A stretch of 55,310 nt of DNA from Campylobacterota bacterium (GCA_015494715.1 WGAT01000042.1:1-55310); one strand, 5' to 3'; positions 35,038-44,120 are shown, counted from the stretch's first letter. A program made the numbers and translations. The notes: generated by a model not told the origin, from the letters alone.

Positions 35038-36416
35038 TAGGCAAAAATCATATCGAAGCACTCAAAAAACTCATCGGCCAAGAAAATGTCAAAAACGACA
35101 AGCCCCATCGCCTCGCTTACTCCTATGACGCCACGAGGGAGCATTTCAAGCCCGATGTGGTGGTCTTCCCAAAAGATGAGGGCGATGTAAGCAAAGTATT
35201 GCGATATTGCAACGAGCATAAAATCCCGGTGGTACCCAGAGGTGCGGGCAGCGGTTTTACGGGTGGGGCTTTGCCCGTAAGCGGCGGCGTAGTGCTCGCG
35301 GTAGAAAAACATATGAACAAAATCCTTGAGATTGACACCAAAAATATGGTGGCGGTGGTACAGCCGGGCGTGCTCAACAAAGAGCTCCAGCGCGAAGTGG
35401 AAAAAGTAGGACTCTTCTATCCTCCCGATCCAGCCAGCCAAGAGTACTCCACCATCGGTGGTAATGTAGCCGAAAACGCAGGAGGGATGCGGGCGGCAAA
35501 ATATGGCATTACTAAAGATTACGTAATGGCACTGCGGGCGGTGCTGCCCAATGGGGATATTATCCGAGCGGGCAAAAAGACGATTAAAGATGTGGCGGGA
35601 TACAATATCGCCGGTATCCTCATAGCCAGCGAGGGAACGCTGGCCGTCATCACCGAAATCACCCTCAAACTGCTCTCCAAACCCAAACGCACCAAAACGG
35701 CAATGGGAGTCTTTCCCACCGTCACCGAAGCGATGAACGCCGTATACAAATCTCTTGCGGGTGGAGCAAACCCCGTAGCAATGGAGTTTTTGGACAATCT
35801 GACCATCAGGGCCGTCGAAGAGAAATTCCACAAAGGCCTACCCACGGAGGCTGGAGCGATCCTCATTAGCGACATCGACGGCAATGTTGAAGAGGAGATC
35901 GACTACCAAATCGAGCTACTGCGCAAATATTTCAAGGAAAACGGCTGCAGCGAATTTCGAGTGGCCAAAGACGAAAAAGAGGCGGCTGATATCTGGTTTG
36001 CCAGACGAAACGCCAGCCAAAGCATCACCATCTATGGCAGCAAAAAGATAAACGAAGATGTCACGGTCCCCCGCAGCGAACTGCCAAGATACCTCGAAGA
36101 GGTGGACAAAATCTCCAAAAAGTATAATGTCAAAATCCCTTGCTTTGGCCATACCGGCGATGGCAACGTCCATACCAACGTCATGGTAGATGGCAGCGAT
36201 CCTCAACAAGTCGAAATCGGTTATAAAGCGATCGAAGAGATTTTTAAGATGACCATCGAGATTGGGGGGACATTAAGTGGAGAGCATGGCATAGGCTTGT
36301 CTAAAGCCCCTTTTATGAAGCTCGCTTTTACCCCGCAAGAGTTGCATCTCTTTCGAGCCATCAAAAAAGCTTTTGATCCTAATAACATCTTAAATCCGGG
36401 CAAAATGGGGCTTTAA
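35034..36416 (+). CDS. glcD: FAD-linked 2-hydroxyacid oxidase/dehydrogenase, GlcD-like
   Basis: This 460-residue flavoprotein of the VAO/PCMH family oxidises glycolate or D-lactate. The FAD-binding PCMH domain (about 40-220) shows VVPRGAGSGFTGGALPVSGG near 63, PPDPASQEYSTIGGNVAENAGG near 123, and DVAGYNIAGILIASEGTLAVI near 182. The C-terminal FAD-oxidase domain has FGHTGDGNVHTNV near 365 and SGEHGIGLSKAPFM near 410. The gene is downstream of, and overlaps, the pgbA-like gene, an order also known in H. pylori (HP0508-HP0509). No glcE or glcF partner is nearby. Confidence 0.92.
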   Translation: MIGKNHIEALKKLIGQENVKNDKPHRLAYSYDATREHFKPDVVVFPKDEGDVSKVLRYCNEHKIPVVPRGAGSGFTGGALPVSGGVVLAVEKHMNKILEIDTKNMVAVVQPGVLNKELQREVEKVGLFYPPDPASQEYSTIGGNVAENAGGMRAAKYGITKDYVMALRAVLPNGDIIRAGKKTIKDVAGYNIAGILIASEGTLAVITEITLKLLSKPKRTKTAMGVFPTVTEAMNAVYKSLAGGANPVAMEFLDNLTIRAVEEKFHKGLPTEAGAILISDIDGNVEEEIDYQIELLRKYFKENGCSEFRVAKDEKEAADIWFARRNASQSITIYGSKKINEDVTVPRSELPRYLEEVDKISKKYNVKIPCFGHTGDGNVHTNVMVDGSDPQQVEIGYKAIEEIFKMTIEIGGTLSGEHGIGLSKAPFMKLAFTPQELHLFRAIKKAFDPNNILNPGKMGL

Positions 36417-36422
36417 TACTCT

Positions 36423-37286
36423 ATGCTCGATACGGCAAAAAAATGGTGGAAGCGCTTTTACGATAAAGATATGACGATATACGCCTCCTCCCTAAGCTTT
36501 AACACCATCTTTGCCATCGTCCCTCTCCTCCTTGTTATTTTTTCCCTTTTTATTCGATTGCCAAGCTTTGAGCGCTATTCGGCTAAACTCAAAAACTTTA
36601 TCTTCTCCCATCTCATCCCAGCCCATCAAGAGACTATCGTGCACTATATCGATACCTTTATGCAAAATAGCTCCAAAATGAGTATCATGGGTTTTGTTTT
36701 TGTACTTTTTGCTTCGGTCATGTTTTTTCAAAACTACGAACATATCGTCAACAAAATCTTCCAAAGCCCCCCCAGAAGCTTTTGGGACTCCATTACCACC
36801 TATTGGACCCTTGTCACTTTGGCTCCCATCGGTTTGGCTCTCTCTTTTTATCTCTCCTCCCAAATCCAAACTCTGCTCGATAGCTCCCGTTATACCGATT
36901 GGATCGACTTTTTATCCATCTTCCCCTACCTCATCATATGGCTTATATTTTTCATCACTTATAAAATATCGGCTACGGCTTGGATAGATCCAAAAGCGGC
37001 TATGCTCTCCTCCTTTATCTCCTCTTTTGTTTGGGACGTGAGTAAAAATCTCTTCGTCTACTATGTAGTCTACAACAAAACTTACACCACTTTATACGGC
37101 TCTTTTAGCGCTATTTTGTTTTTTTTGCTCTGGATTTATATCTCTTGGCTTATATTCTTGTATGGCCTAAAACTATGCTATTTGATAAATCAAAAATATA
37201 GCCACGGCGCCGTATGCCAAATAGAGTGCTTTAAGTCGCCAAATAGCGATCAAAGAAGCCAAGAGATAGCATCCAAAGAGCCATAG
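36423..37286 (+). CDS. YihY/BrkB family inner-membrane protein
   Basis: This 287-residue protein has about six membrane segments. The YihY signature region is YASSLSFNTIFAIVPLLLV near 20, then MGFVFVLFASVMFFQNYE near 86, and YTTLYGSFSAILFFLLWIYI near 225. It is wrongly called ribonuclease BN in older annotation; the function is unknown, perhaps transport. The final 114 bases overlap the 3' end of comEC on the other strand, so both C-terminal tails are encoded by the same DNA. Confidence 0.88.
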   Translation: MLDTAKKWWKRFYDKDMTIYASSLSFNTIFAIVPLLLVIFSLFIRLPSFERYSAKLKNFIFSHLIPAHQETIVHYIDTFMQNSSKMSIMGFVFVLFASVMFFQNYEHIVNKIFQSPPRSFWDSITTYWTLVTLAPIGLALSFYLSSQIQTLLDSSRYTDWIDFLSIFPYLIIWLIFFITYKISATAWIDPKAAMLSSFISSFVWDVSKNLFVYYVVYNKTYTTLYGSFSAILFFLLWIYISWLIFLYGLKLCYLINQKYSHGAVCQIECFKSPNSDQRSQEIASKEP

Positions 37287-38399
37287 AGGCAACTCGACTC
37301 TTATCCCATCCCCTGCCAATGCGAGCAGATCCACAATGCCATCCAACATTCCGCCGCTGCCTATGAGATGTAACAGCAAAGCCAAAGGATAAAAAACGAC
37401 AAAAAGCATGCTCAGCAGAGGCGAGAGGAGCATCAAAGGATTGAATACCCCAAAAACGAAGAGCGATAAAGGCAGCATCGCCAAAAAGACCCAAACATTG
37501 AGTAAAAGAAAGCTCCACAGCTTGGATAACTTAAAATGGTGTACAAAAAGATAGATATAAAAGACTCCGGCCACCGAGAACCAAAACCCTACGCTCCAAA
37601 GCAGTCTTGGCCAAAATGCGAGCACCAAAAGTACGATCCAGCCAAGAGTTTCAAAACTAAGCAGCCGCACACCGCGATCGAGCATAAAAAGTCCTACCCC
37701 CATCATCATGACCGAGCGTATCACCGAGGGCACCAAACCCAAAAGGGCGGCATAGCCCGCAACGACTCCAAAAGCAAGGAAAAAGACTACTCTTTTGAGA
37801 TTGGCCCAAGGCCACAGGCGCTGCCATATTGGACGCAATAAAACATAAAGGGCAAACGCTAAAGTAGCAAACAAAAGACCCATATGAAACCCGCTGATCG
37901 CCACAAGGTGGCTGATGCCAAAGCGTGCGAGCATCCGGCGGTAGTCATATTGGAGGGGCATGGCTAAAAAAAGGGCGCCAAAAAGCTCTTTGGCCAATTG
38001 GGTATGATGTTGGGAAGCTATTTTTTGCCAAAGGAATTGGCGCAGATTTTTAGGCAGTAGGCCAAGAATATACGAGGGAGCGTAAAAGGAGTGCAGATAA
38101 TCAAAAAAGGAGGGCTGTTTGCCAAAAACAAGCAGCTCGACTCGTCTACCCCGCAGATCTTTGAGATCCTCGTAGGATGTGGTGTAGAGCGAGGCGCCCT
38201 CCCTCGTGCGAAGCTTCAAGACCCAATGACCCTTTTTTCGATACTGATTGAGTACCTCAGCCTCGGTATACCGAGGCTTTTTGGACCAAAAATTTTGATA
38301 GGTGCGGTATTCAAGAGCAAGATTTGCCAAAAATATGCTCAACAAAACGCCAAGCGCCCCCAACCGCTCTTTCCAAGAGCAAAAGAGTGCGACGCTCAC
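37173..38399 (-). CDS. comEC: Short ComEC/Rec2-type DNA uptake channel
   Basis: ComEC carries single-stranded DNA across the inner membrane during natural transformation. The 408-residue protein has N-terminal membrane helices, an OB-fold-like periplasmic part (about 45-90) and the competence domain (about 135-400) with RMLARFGISHLVAISGFHMG near 158. It has no C-terminal metallo-beta-lactamase domain, which is the usual state in Campylobacterota. It overlaps dnaB by 4 bases and is encoded downstream of pseudopilins and priA, so a DNA uptake link is plausible. The 3' end overlaps the yihY-like gene. Confidence 0.88.
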   Translation of the reverse strand: MSVALFCSWKERLGALGVLLSIFLANLALEYRTYQNFWSKKPRYTEAEVLNQYRKKGHWVLKLRTREGASLYTTSYEDLKDLRGRRVELLVFGKQPSFFDYLHSFYAPSYILGLLPKNLRQFLWQKIASQHHTQLAKELFGALFLAMPLQYDYRRMLARFGISHLVAISGFHMGLLFATLAFALYVLLRPIWQRLWPWANLKRVVFFLAFGVVAGYAALLGLVPSVIRSVMMMGVGLFMLDRGVRLLSFETLGWIVLLVLAFWPRLLWSVGFWFSVAGVFYIYLFVHHFKLSKLWSFLLLNVWVFLAMLPLSLFVFGVFNPLMLLSPLLSMLFVVFYPLALLLHLIGSGGMLDGIVDLLALAGDGIRVELPLWLFGCYLLASLIAIWRLKALYLAYGAVAIFLIYQIA

Positions 38400-39808
38400 A
38401 AATCGGGCACCTCGAAACTGCTCTCTTTTGGTTCATACGCCCGCACGGTCTCGGCTGCCTCTTCGGCAAATTTCACATACTCTTTATGAAACCAGAGCTT
38501 TACTACGCCAGTTGGCCCGTTTCTTTGCTTGCCAATGATGATCTCCGCCTCTTCCACACTCTTTTCTTGAATCTCCACATCAATCTTTTCTCCTCTCGCC
38601 CGAGCCTCCTTTTGCTTTTGCTTCGCCTCTTTGAGTCTGTACACATCCTCTCGATAGACAAACAAAATCACATCGGCATCTTGCTCAATAGCTCCAGATT
38701 CTCTAAGGTCGCTGAGCATTGGGCGCTTATCTACGCGACTCTCTAGCGAGCGGTTGAGCTGGGAGAGGGCTATGATGGGGATTTGCAGCTCACGAGCGAG
38801 CATCTTGAGGCTTCTGCTGATTTCACTAATCTCTAAATGACGATCTTTGCTCCCGCTGCCGCTCATAAGCTGCAAATAATCGATAACCGCCAATTCGATC
38901 TGGGGATGCTGGGATTTGAGTTTTCTTAGCTTCGCCCGCAGCTGATGGACGTTTAGGCTCCCCTCGTCGTCGATAAAGAGCTGCTTTTGAGCGTAGTAGT
39001 CGCTCAGTCGGCTAATCTCGCTCCACTCTATATCGTCTAGATTCCCCACACGCAAACGCTGCAGCGGAATGGAAGCTTTGGCGCTGAGCATTCTCATCAT
39101 TAATTGTTCTGCTGGCATCTCCAAAGAAAAAATCACCACCCCTTTGTCTTGATCCAAAACCGATTGAGCGATATTGAGGCTAAAAGCGGTCTTACCCATA
39201 GAGGGTCTAGCGGCGATGATGATCAAATCCCCGGCATTAAAACCGGCTGTCTTGTGATTGAGCTCCTCAAATCCGGTATCAAGACCGATGAGGATAGAGT
39301 TGCCCCGCTCTTTCATCTTCAAAAGATGGGCCAATGTATCTTTTATCACCTCGCCAGAAGTCTTAAAATCTTGGGAGCTGGTCTGGGAGGTAATTTTGTA
39401 GAGTTTGGATTGAATCTCGTCAATTACATCCACCGCGGGCAGATCCTGCTCTACCGTGATCTTTTTGATTTCACTCGTAAGATGCACGAGCTCTCGTTTG
39501 AGGGCTTTTTCTTTTAGCTCTTTGATATAGGCTGTGGTATTGGAGAGGGGATTGGCAGCCATAACCTCTAAAAAGGCCTCCTCCTCAAACTGCCCTTTAA
39601 GCTCTAGTTTCTCCTTTAAAAACTCCTCGTCAATGGGCTGATCCTCTCGCCACAGCTCCTCCATCGCAGCAAAGAGATTACGATGAAAAGGGTGATAAAA
39701 GTCGCTTGGCTTTAATACTGCGGCCACCTCTTCAAAAATCTGAGGATCAAACAAAATGGAGCTAAGGACCGCGCGCTCAATATTGAGATTGTATAGATGT
39801 GATTCCAC
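38396..39808 (-). CDS. dnaB: Replicative DNA helicase DnaB
   Basis: DnaB is the hexameric 5'-3' helicase of the replication fork. The 470-residue protein has the N-terminal primase-interacting domain (about 1-105, NIERAVLSSILFDP), a linker helix and a RecA-like C-terminal domain. Walker A is ARPSMGKTAF near 205, Walker B-type is LAVIDYLQLMSG near 300, and DLRESGAIEQDADVILFVYR near 370 carries the arginine-finger region. There is no intein. It starts after a 91-base leader with its own promoter. Confidence 0.96.
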   Translation of the reverse strand: MESHLYNLNIERAVLSSILFDPQIFEEVAAVLKPSDFYHPFHRNLFAAMEELWREDQPIDEEFLKEKLELKGQFEEEAFLEVMAANPLSNTTAYIKELKEKALKRELVHLTSEIKKITVEQDLPAVDVIDEIQSKLYKITSQTSSQDFKTSGEVIKDTLAHLLKMKERGNSILIGLDTGFEELNHKTAGFNAGDLIIIAARPSMGKTAFSLNIAQSVLDQDKGVVIFSLEMPAEQLMMRMLSAKASIPLQRLRVGNLDDIEWSEISRLSDYYAQKQLFIDDEGSLNVHQLRAKLRKLKSQHPQIELAVIDYLQLMSGSGSKDRHLEISEISRSLKMLARELQIPIIALSQLNRSLESRVDKRPMLSDLRESGAIEQDADVILFVYREDVYRLKEAKQKQKEARARGEKIDVEIQEKSVEEAEIIIGKQRNGPTGVVKLWFHKEYVKFAEEAAETVRAYEPKESSFEVPDL

Positions 39809-39834
39809 GAAACTCCTCTAAAAATTTTTCTTAC

Positions 39835-39869
39835 GATGGGAGTTTTGAAGCTTTGATTTGTATCCCATC
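39835..39869 (-). promoter_or_regulatory. Inverted repeat in dnaB leader
   Basis: GATGGGA (39835-39841) and TCCCATC (39863-39869) can pair across a 21-base loop within the 5' untranslated leader of dnaB, about 27 bases before the start codon. There is no T-run, so it is more likely an mRNA structure or protein site than a terminator. Confidence 0.35.
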
Positions 39870-39888
39870 AAACTCGCACCAAATCGTT

Positions 39889-39894
39889 ATTATA
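39889..39894 (-). promoter_or_regulatory. dnaB promoter -10
   Basis: TATAAT on the minus strand lies just beyond the ispG stop codon. Any -35 would fall inside the end of ispG and is weak. The expected transcript would have a leader of about 74 bases before the dnaB ATG at 39808. Confidence 0.5.
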
Positions 39895-39899
39895 GTACA

Positions 39900-40958
39900 T
39901 TACTCTTGATTGGCTACGAATTTCTCTACCTCTTGGATAAAGCGCTCCACCAGCTGCTCTTCTGGCAGTTTTGCCACCACTTCGCCTTGTACCATAATAA
40001 GTCCGCTCCCTTTGCCATAAGCGATCGCCACATCGGCGTGTTTAGCCTCTCCGATAGCGTTGACCACGCAGCCCATCACCGAGACGTTTAGGGGTGTTTT
40101 GATATGTTTGGTACGCTCCTCCACCTCGGCCACTGCCTTGACAAGATCGGCTTCGATCCGCCCACAGGTGGGACAGCTAATGATATTGAGCCCCTCCTCG
40201 CTTCTGCCAGCATCCTTGATGATGGCTCGCCCCACTTCGATCTCTTTTTCCAGCTCTCCGGTGATGGAGACTCGTATCGTATCGCCTATGCCATCGAGCA
40301 GCAAACTGCCAATACCGATGGCGCTTTTGATCGTGGCGTGGAATATGGTCCCAGCCTCCGTCACCCCAAGATGAAAGGGATAGGGCACCAAGGGGCGCAG
40401 CTGGCGGTAGGCTCTGACTGTTCGCTCCACATCGCTGGCTTTTAGGCTCACTTTGATGTCGGTGAAGTCTAGATCTTCGAGAAATTTGATGTTGTACAGC
40501 GCACTTTGGACCATCGCCTCCGCCGTAGCTCCATATTTGGCCTCGATCTCTTTTTCCAAGCTTCCAGCGTTGACGCCGATACGGATGGGGATATTTCGCT
40601 CTTTACAGGCTCTTACCACCTCTTTGATCCTATCCTTGCTACCGATATTGCCCGGATTGATACGGATGCAGTCCACTACCTCGGCGGCTATGAGAGCGAG
40701 GCGATAGTTAAAATGGATATCGGCCACAAGCGGCAAGGAGGTACGCTCTTTAATCTGTCTCAAAGCCAAAGCATCCTCCATCTGGGGCACCGCCACGCGC
40801 ACGATATCGGCTCCGGCGAAATGGAGCCTGTTGATCTGCTCTATGGTAGCTTCCACATCCGCCGTACGGCTATAGGTCATCGACTGCACCGAAATGGGCG
40901 CATCGCCTCCCACCGCTACATCGCCTACATAGATTTTTTTGGTTGGATAACGCTCCAT
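39900..40958 (-). CDS. ispG: 4-hydroxy-3-methylbut-2-enyl diphosphate synthase (IspG/GcpE)
   Basis: IspG is the penultimate enzyme of the MEP isoprenoid pathway, a [4Fe-4S] protein that converts MEcPP to HMBPP. The 352-residue protein is the short bacterial form. The TIM-barrel half begins [24 protein letters not shown] and has [10 protein letters not shown] near 96. The cluster ligands are in [15 protein letters not shown] near 258 (two Cys) and [17 protein letters not shown] near 295 (third Cys). It starts 32 bases after priA and is probably co-transcribed with it. Confidence 0.96.
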   Translation of the reverse strand: MERYPTKKIYVGDVAVGGDAPISVQSMTYSRTADVEATIEQINRLHFAGADIVRVAVPQMEDALALRQIKERTSLPLVADIHFNYRLALIAAEVVDCIRINPGNIGSKDRIKEVVRACKERNIPIRIGVNAGSLEKEIEAKYGATAEAMVQSALYNIKFLEDLDFTDIKVSLKASDVERTVRAYRQLRPLVPYPFHLGVTEAGTIFHATIKSAIGIGSLLLDGIGDTIRVSITGELEKEIEVGRAIIKDAGRSEEGLNIISCPTCGRIEADLVKAVAEVEERTKHIKTPLNVSVMGCVVNAIGEAKHADVAIAYGKGSGLIMVQGEVVAKLPEEQLVERFIQEVEKFVANQE

Positions 40959-40990
40959 CTTATCCTCATTTTTTGCAATATTATATCACG

Positions 40991-42805
40991 TCACGATATT
41001 TGAAGCGGATCCATATCCACTTCCGTCAAACCGTTCTTACACGCATAGATCGCTTGGAGAAGCTTTTTAACCGAATCGCTGCGTAAAAGAATATGAAAAC
41101 GAAATTTTCCGGCAATCTTCTCAACGGCGGCAGGACCAAAGCCTACTATTTCTATATCAAAATTTTGTACGCACGCCAATACTTCCTCCATCGCTTTTTG
41201 GGCACTCGCTCGATTTTTATGGGCAAAAAGGAGCTGGGCCAATCGGCGAAAAGGAGGATAAAGATCACGGCGAAACTCCAGCTCTTCACGCAAAAAGAGC
41301 TCGTAATCTTGGTATCGTTGGAAAAAATCCCGGTTTTTGGTCTGAACGATCACTTTGCCCTCTTCCTTGCGCCCCGCTCGCCCGGCAATCTGCAAAAAAA
41401 GGCTCACCGCCCGCTCGCGCGCACGAAAATCGGCCATCGCCAAAGTATAGTCGATATCCATGATCACGGCCAGCGCCACGTCTGGATAGTCGTGCCCTTT
41501 GGAGAGCATCTGGGTACCTACCAAAATATCGATCGCACCTTTTGCAAAAGAGGTCAGACACTTTTCCAACTTCTTGTGTGTAGTAATGGCATCACGATCA
41601 AACTTCTCCACTCTGGCTTTTGGAAAAAGGGATCGTAGCTCTTGGGCTATCTCACCAGTGCCGTGACGCTCGGCACTAAGCTCGCCGCTTCCACAATTGG
41701 GACATCTTTGCACAATTGGCTCGGTGTAGTTGCAGTAGTGACACATGAGGGCTCTCTTGTCGAAATGCACACTCATCCCAACATCGCAAAAGGGACACCG
41801 CACCGCCTGGCCGCACTCTTGGCATATCAGATATTTAAAATAGGCCCTGGTAGGCAAGAAAATAAGAGCCTGCTTGCCTCTTCGTAGCACTTCATCCAAT
41901 GAGTCCAAAATAGTTGGGGACAAAGCTTTCGCCCCATCGTAGACAAACTCTTTCTTGGCTTTTGCAAAGGAGCGAAGACGCACGCTTTTGTAGCGGTAGT
42001 AGCTCACCACACTTGGCGTAGCACTCCCAAGCACAATGGGGATCTTCAGCAATTGTCCCATATAAACGGCCATATCTTTGGCATTGATACGGGGTCGGCT
42101 CTGGGCTTTGTAGCTCTCGTCGTGCTCTTCGTCCACCACGATGAGACCGGGACTCTTCAAAGGCAAAAAAAGCGCACTCCTAGGCCCCGCCACGATCTTG
42201 GCCTGACCGCTTCTAATCTTTTGCAGTGCCTCGCTGCGCCGCTTTTTGGTAAGTTTGCTGTGCCACATTACCACCATATCCCCAAAGACTTTGCGCAGTC
42301 TTTTCTCCATCTGAGGCGTCAGAGAAATTTCTGGCATCAAAAAGATCACCTCTTGACCTTTGGCCACAATCTCTTTGAAATATTCGATATAGACCTCCGT
42401 CTTACCGCTGCCCGTCTGGCCAAAGAGCAAAGAGATATCGTGTCTTTTGATAAATTCCAGCGCATTTTGCTGCTCGGGCGTAAGAATGGAGGGAGTAGGA
42501 GTGTAGGAGAGACTTTTTTGCTCACACTTTTTAAAAGGAACAAAGAGCGACAAAGCCTCCCCCATGGAGCAGACATAGTAGCTGGCAATGAAGCTAGCCA
42601 ATTCCAACTGCCAGGACAGCAGATACTCCTCGCTAGGCTCCAAAGCGAGTGTCTTGAAAGTAGGCTTGGCCACTTTTTGCAGCACTACGCCTTTTTGGAG
42701 GCGATTTTTGAGGGGTACTTGGACGATCTGACCCTTTTCAAGCTCTTTGGAGGAGTGGTAAGTAAGTAGGAGCGGTTTGCCAAGGATCGCTATTTCATAG
42801 TACAT
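40991..42805 (-). CDS. priA: Primosomal helicase PriA
   Basis: PriA restarts stalled replication forks by loading DnaB. The 604-residue protein is shorter than E. coli PriA at the N-terminus, as in other Campylobacterota. Walker A is LLFGQTGSGKTEVYIEYF near 129, the DEAH box is IVVDEEHDESYK near 223, and the zinc-binding region has eight cysteines (ICQECGQAVRCPFCDVG, MCHYCNYTEP, RCPNCGS) near 330-375. VGTQMLSKGHDYPDVALA near 430 is helicase motif V. The ATG at 42805 overlaps the pseudopilin stop (TGATG). dnaB is about 1.2 kb downstream. Confidence 0.95.
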   Translation of the reverse strand: MYYEIAILGKPLLLTYHSSKELEKGQIVQVPLKNRLQKGVVLQKVAKPTFKTLALEPSEEYLLSWQLELASFIASYYVCSMGEALSLFVPFKKCEQKSLSYTPTPSILTPEQQNALEFIKRHDISLLFGQTGSGKTEVYIEYFKEIVAKGQEVIFLMPEISLTPQMEKRLRKVFGDMVVMWHSKLTKKRRSEALQKIRSGQAKIVAGPRSALFLPLKSPGLIVVDEEHDESYKAQSRPRINAKDMAVYMGQLLKIPIVLGSATPSVVSYYRYKSVRLRSFAKAKKEFVYDGAKALSPTILDSLDEVLRRGKQALIFLPTRAYFKYLICQECGQAVRCPFCDVGMSVHFDKRALMCHYCNYTEPIVQRCPNCGSGELSAERHGTGEIAQELRSLFPKARVEKFDRDAITTHKKLEKCLTSFAKGAIDILVGTQMLSKGHDYPDVALAVIMDIDYTLAMADFRARERAVSLFLQIAGRAGRKEEGKVIVQTKNRDFFQRYQDYELFLREELEFRRDLYPPFRRLAQLLFAHKNRASAQKAMEEVLACVQNFDIEIVGFGPAAVEKIAGKFRFHILLRSDSVKKLLQAIYACKNGLTEVDMDPLQIS

Positions 42806-43224
42806 CAAAATTGGTCACAAAGCTCCGCCGGAGTGGTTTGATCGGGATCGCAAAGAAAACGACCGCTTGTAGAATCATATTTAAATACCAGCTTTTGACT
42901 CCCATCCACATGAAAAATATAGCGATCATTCGCTTTACTCCAACCGCCGGGCTTGCCAGAAGGAGAGATCGCATAGGGCAAAACTTTATCAAAAAGATGA
43001 TTGTTGTCACTATCGAGAGTGGAGGGATAGGGAGATTGGCCTAGTAGGATATGCTTGTTTTTATACACTTGCAGCCCGCTACGCACGGCTGCAATGGTGG
43101 ATTTGGCTTTGGAAATGTCGGCTTGACCCAACATAGCTTTGAATTTTGGCAAAGCCACCGCTGCCAAAATGCCCAAAACCACGATGACAAAAATCACTTC
43201 CACAACGGTAAAGGCTCGTCTCAT
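42805..43224 (-). CDS. Type II/IV pseudopilin-like protein A
   Basis: This 139-residue class III signal protein begins MRRAFTVVEVIFVIVVLG, a prepilin leader followed by the hydrophobic N-terminal helix with Glu at position 5 of the mature form. The residue before the cleavage site is Ala, not Gly. The C-terminal half is globular with a Cys pair (FLCDPDQTTPAELCDQF) that probably forms the D-loop disulphide. Third of three tandem pilin-like genes and coupled to priA by a 1-base overlap. Such minor pilins serve type II secretion, type IV pili or DNA uptake. Confidence 0.88.
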   Translation of the reverse strand: MRRAFTVVEVIFVIVVLGILAAVALPKFKAMLGQADISKAKSTIAAVRSGLQVYKNKHILLGQSPYPSTLDSDNNHLFDKVLPYAISPSGKPGGWSKANDRYIFHVDGSQKLVFKYDSTSGRFLCDPDQTTPAELCDQF

Positions 43225-43677
43225 CTAAAAAGTATGACTCTCTTCTTTGGACACCACAAATTTTGGCGCATTCGTCGCGTTGCCGTCACGGCAAAAGATA
43301 TTATATTCCCCCCCTTGCCCACTATTTTTTTGGATAAAAGGGCTGGCACTCTCTCCCTCCTTGACGCAATTATCAAAATTGACCGAAGTTTTATCGAAGT
43401 ATTTTGGAATTGAGACATACTCCTCCAAACTACGCCCATAAAACTTCGAGCTATCCCCATCGTTGTCGGCTTTGATACTGCCATGTGCACCCATAGCTAG
43501 GGACTTGGACCAGAGGGAGTGCCCCACGGTCCGAGTCAATGTAGCCGCAAAAGATGTAGCCACCGCCGCTTTTGCCTGCTCTCCCATAGCAAAATATCGG
43601 GGCAAAGCCACGGCGGCCAATATTCCTAGCACTATTATTACGAAGATCAGTTCGATCATCGTAAAAGCGTATTTCAT
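43225..43677 (-). CDS. Type II/IV pseudopilin-like protein B
   Basis: This 150-residue protein begins MKYAFTMIELIFVIIVLG, with Ala before the predicted cleavage site and the conserved Glu5. The C-terminal part carries NCVKEGES and IFCRDGNATNAPKF, a Cys pair and a motif nearly identical to one in the next protein (ILCRDGNATTAPAF), which shows that B and C are recent paralogues. It begins 2 bases after C and directly abuts A. Confidence 0.88.
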   Translation of the reverse strand: MKYAFTMIELIFVIIVLGILAAVALPRYFAMGEQAKAAVATSFAATLTRTVGHSLWSKSLAMGAHGSIKADNDGDSSKFYGRSLEEYVSIPKYFDKTSVNFDNCVKEGESASPFIQKNSGQGGEYNIFCRDGNATNAPKFVVSKEESHTF

Positions 43678-43679
43678 TC

Positions 43680-44120
43680 TTAGCTTTCAGGGCCTGCAAT
43701 AACCTCACCAGCTGGATTTTTGAGTTGAAATGCTGGCGCTGTCGTAGCGTTTCCGTCTCGACAAAGGATCTTATATCCGTTTGTTCCAACGAGCGTAGCG
43801 TTTGATTCTAATACCGCGCTTGTGCCAAAGCTACCAGTTCCACAATTGTTCAAACTATTATCTTTCAACACAAGCTCTTTAGGAATATCTATGTAATTAG
43901 CCAAATTTTCTTTATTTTTGACATTTCCACCCTCACCAATATGTTTGCTCCAGATTGTAGGCGAAACGGTTCTATTGAGTGTACCGACAAAAGCTTTCAT
44001 CTTCCCTTCGCGTGCCTGTTGACTCACACCGACAAACTTAGGCAATGCAACGGCCGCCAAAATACCCAAGATCACGATCACGAAGATCAACTCGATCATA
44101 GTAAAACCACCACGTCTCAT
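43680..44120 (-). CDS. Type II/IV pseudopilin-like protein C
   Basis: This 146-residue protein begins MRRGGFTMIELIFVIVILG with the standard Gly before the cleavage site and Glu5. The C-terminal region has NNCGTGSFG and ILCRDGNATTAPAF. It is the first of three tandem pilin-like genes and is preceded by an AAGGAG site and a small GCAGG-AAGC-CCTGC hairpin in the 71-base gap. An inner-membrane anchored minor pilin for DNA uptake or secretion is the best reading; no assembly ATPase is in the window. Confidence 0.9.
   Translation of the reverse strand: MRRGGFTMIELIFVIVILGILAAVALPKFVGVSQQAREGKMKAFVGTLNRTVSPTIWSKHIGEGGNVKNKENLANYIDIPKELVLKDNSLNNCGTGSFGTSAVLESNATLVGTNGYKILCRDGNATTAPAFQLKNPAGEVIAGPES

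Noticed and set aside
37173-38399. ComEC as a truncated pseudogene because it lacks the metallo-beta-lactamase domain
   Set aside because: Short ComEC proteins of about 400 residues are normal in Campylobacterota, and the frame is intact.
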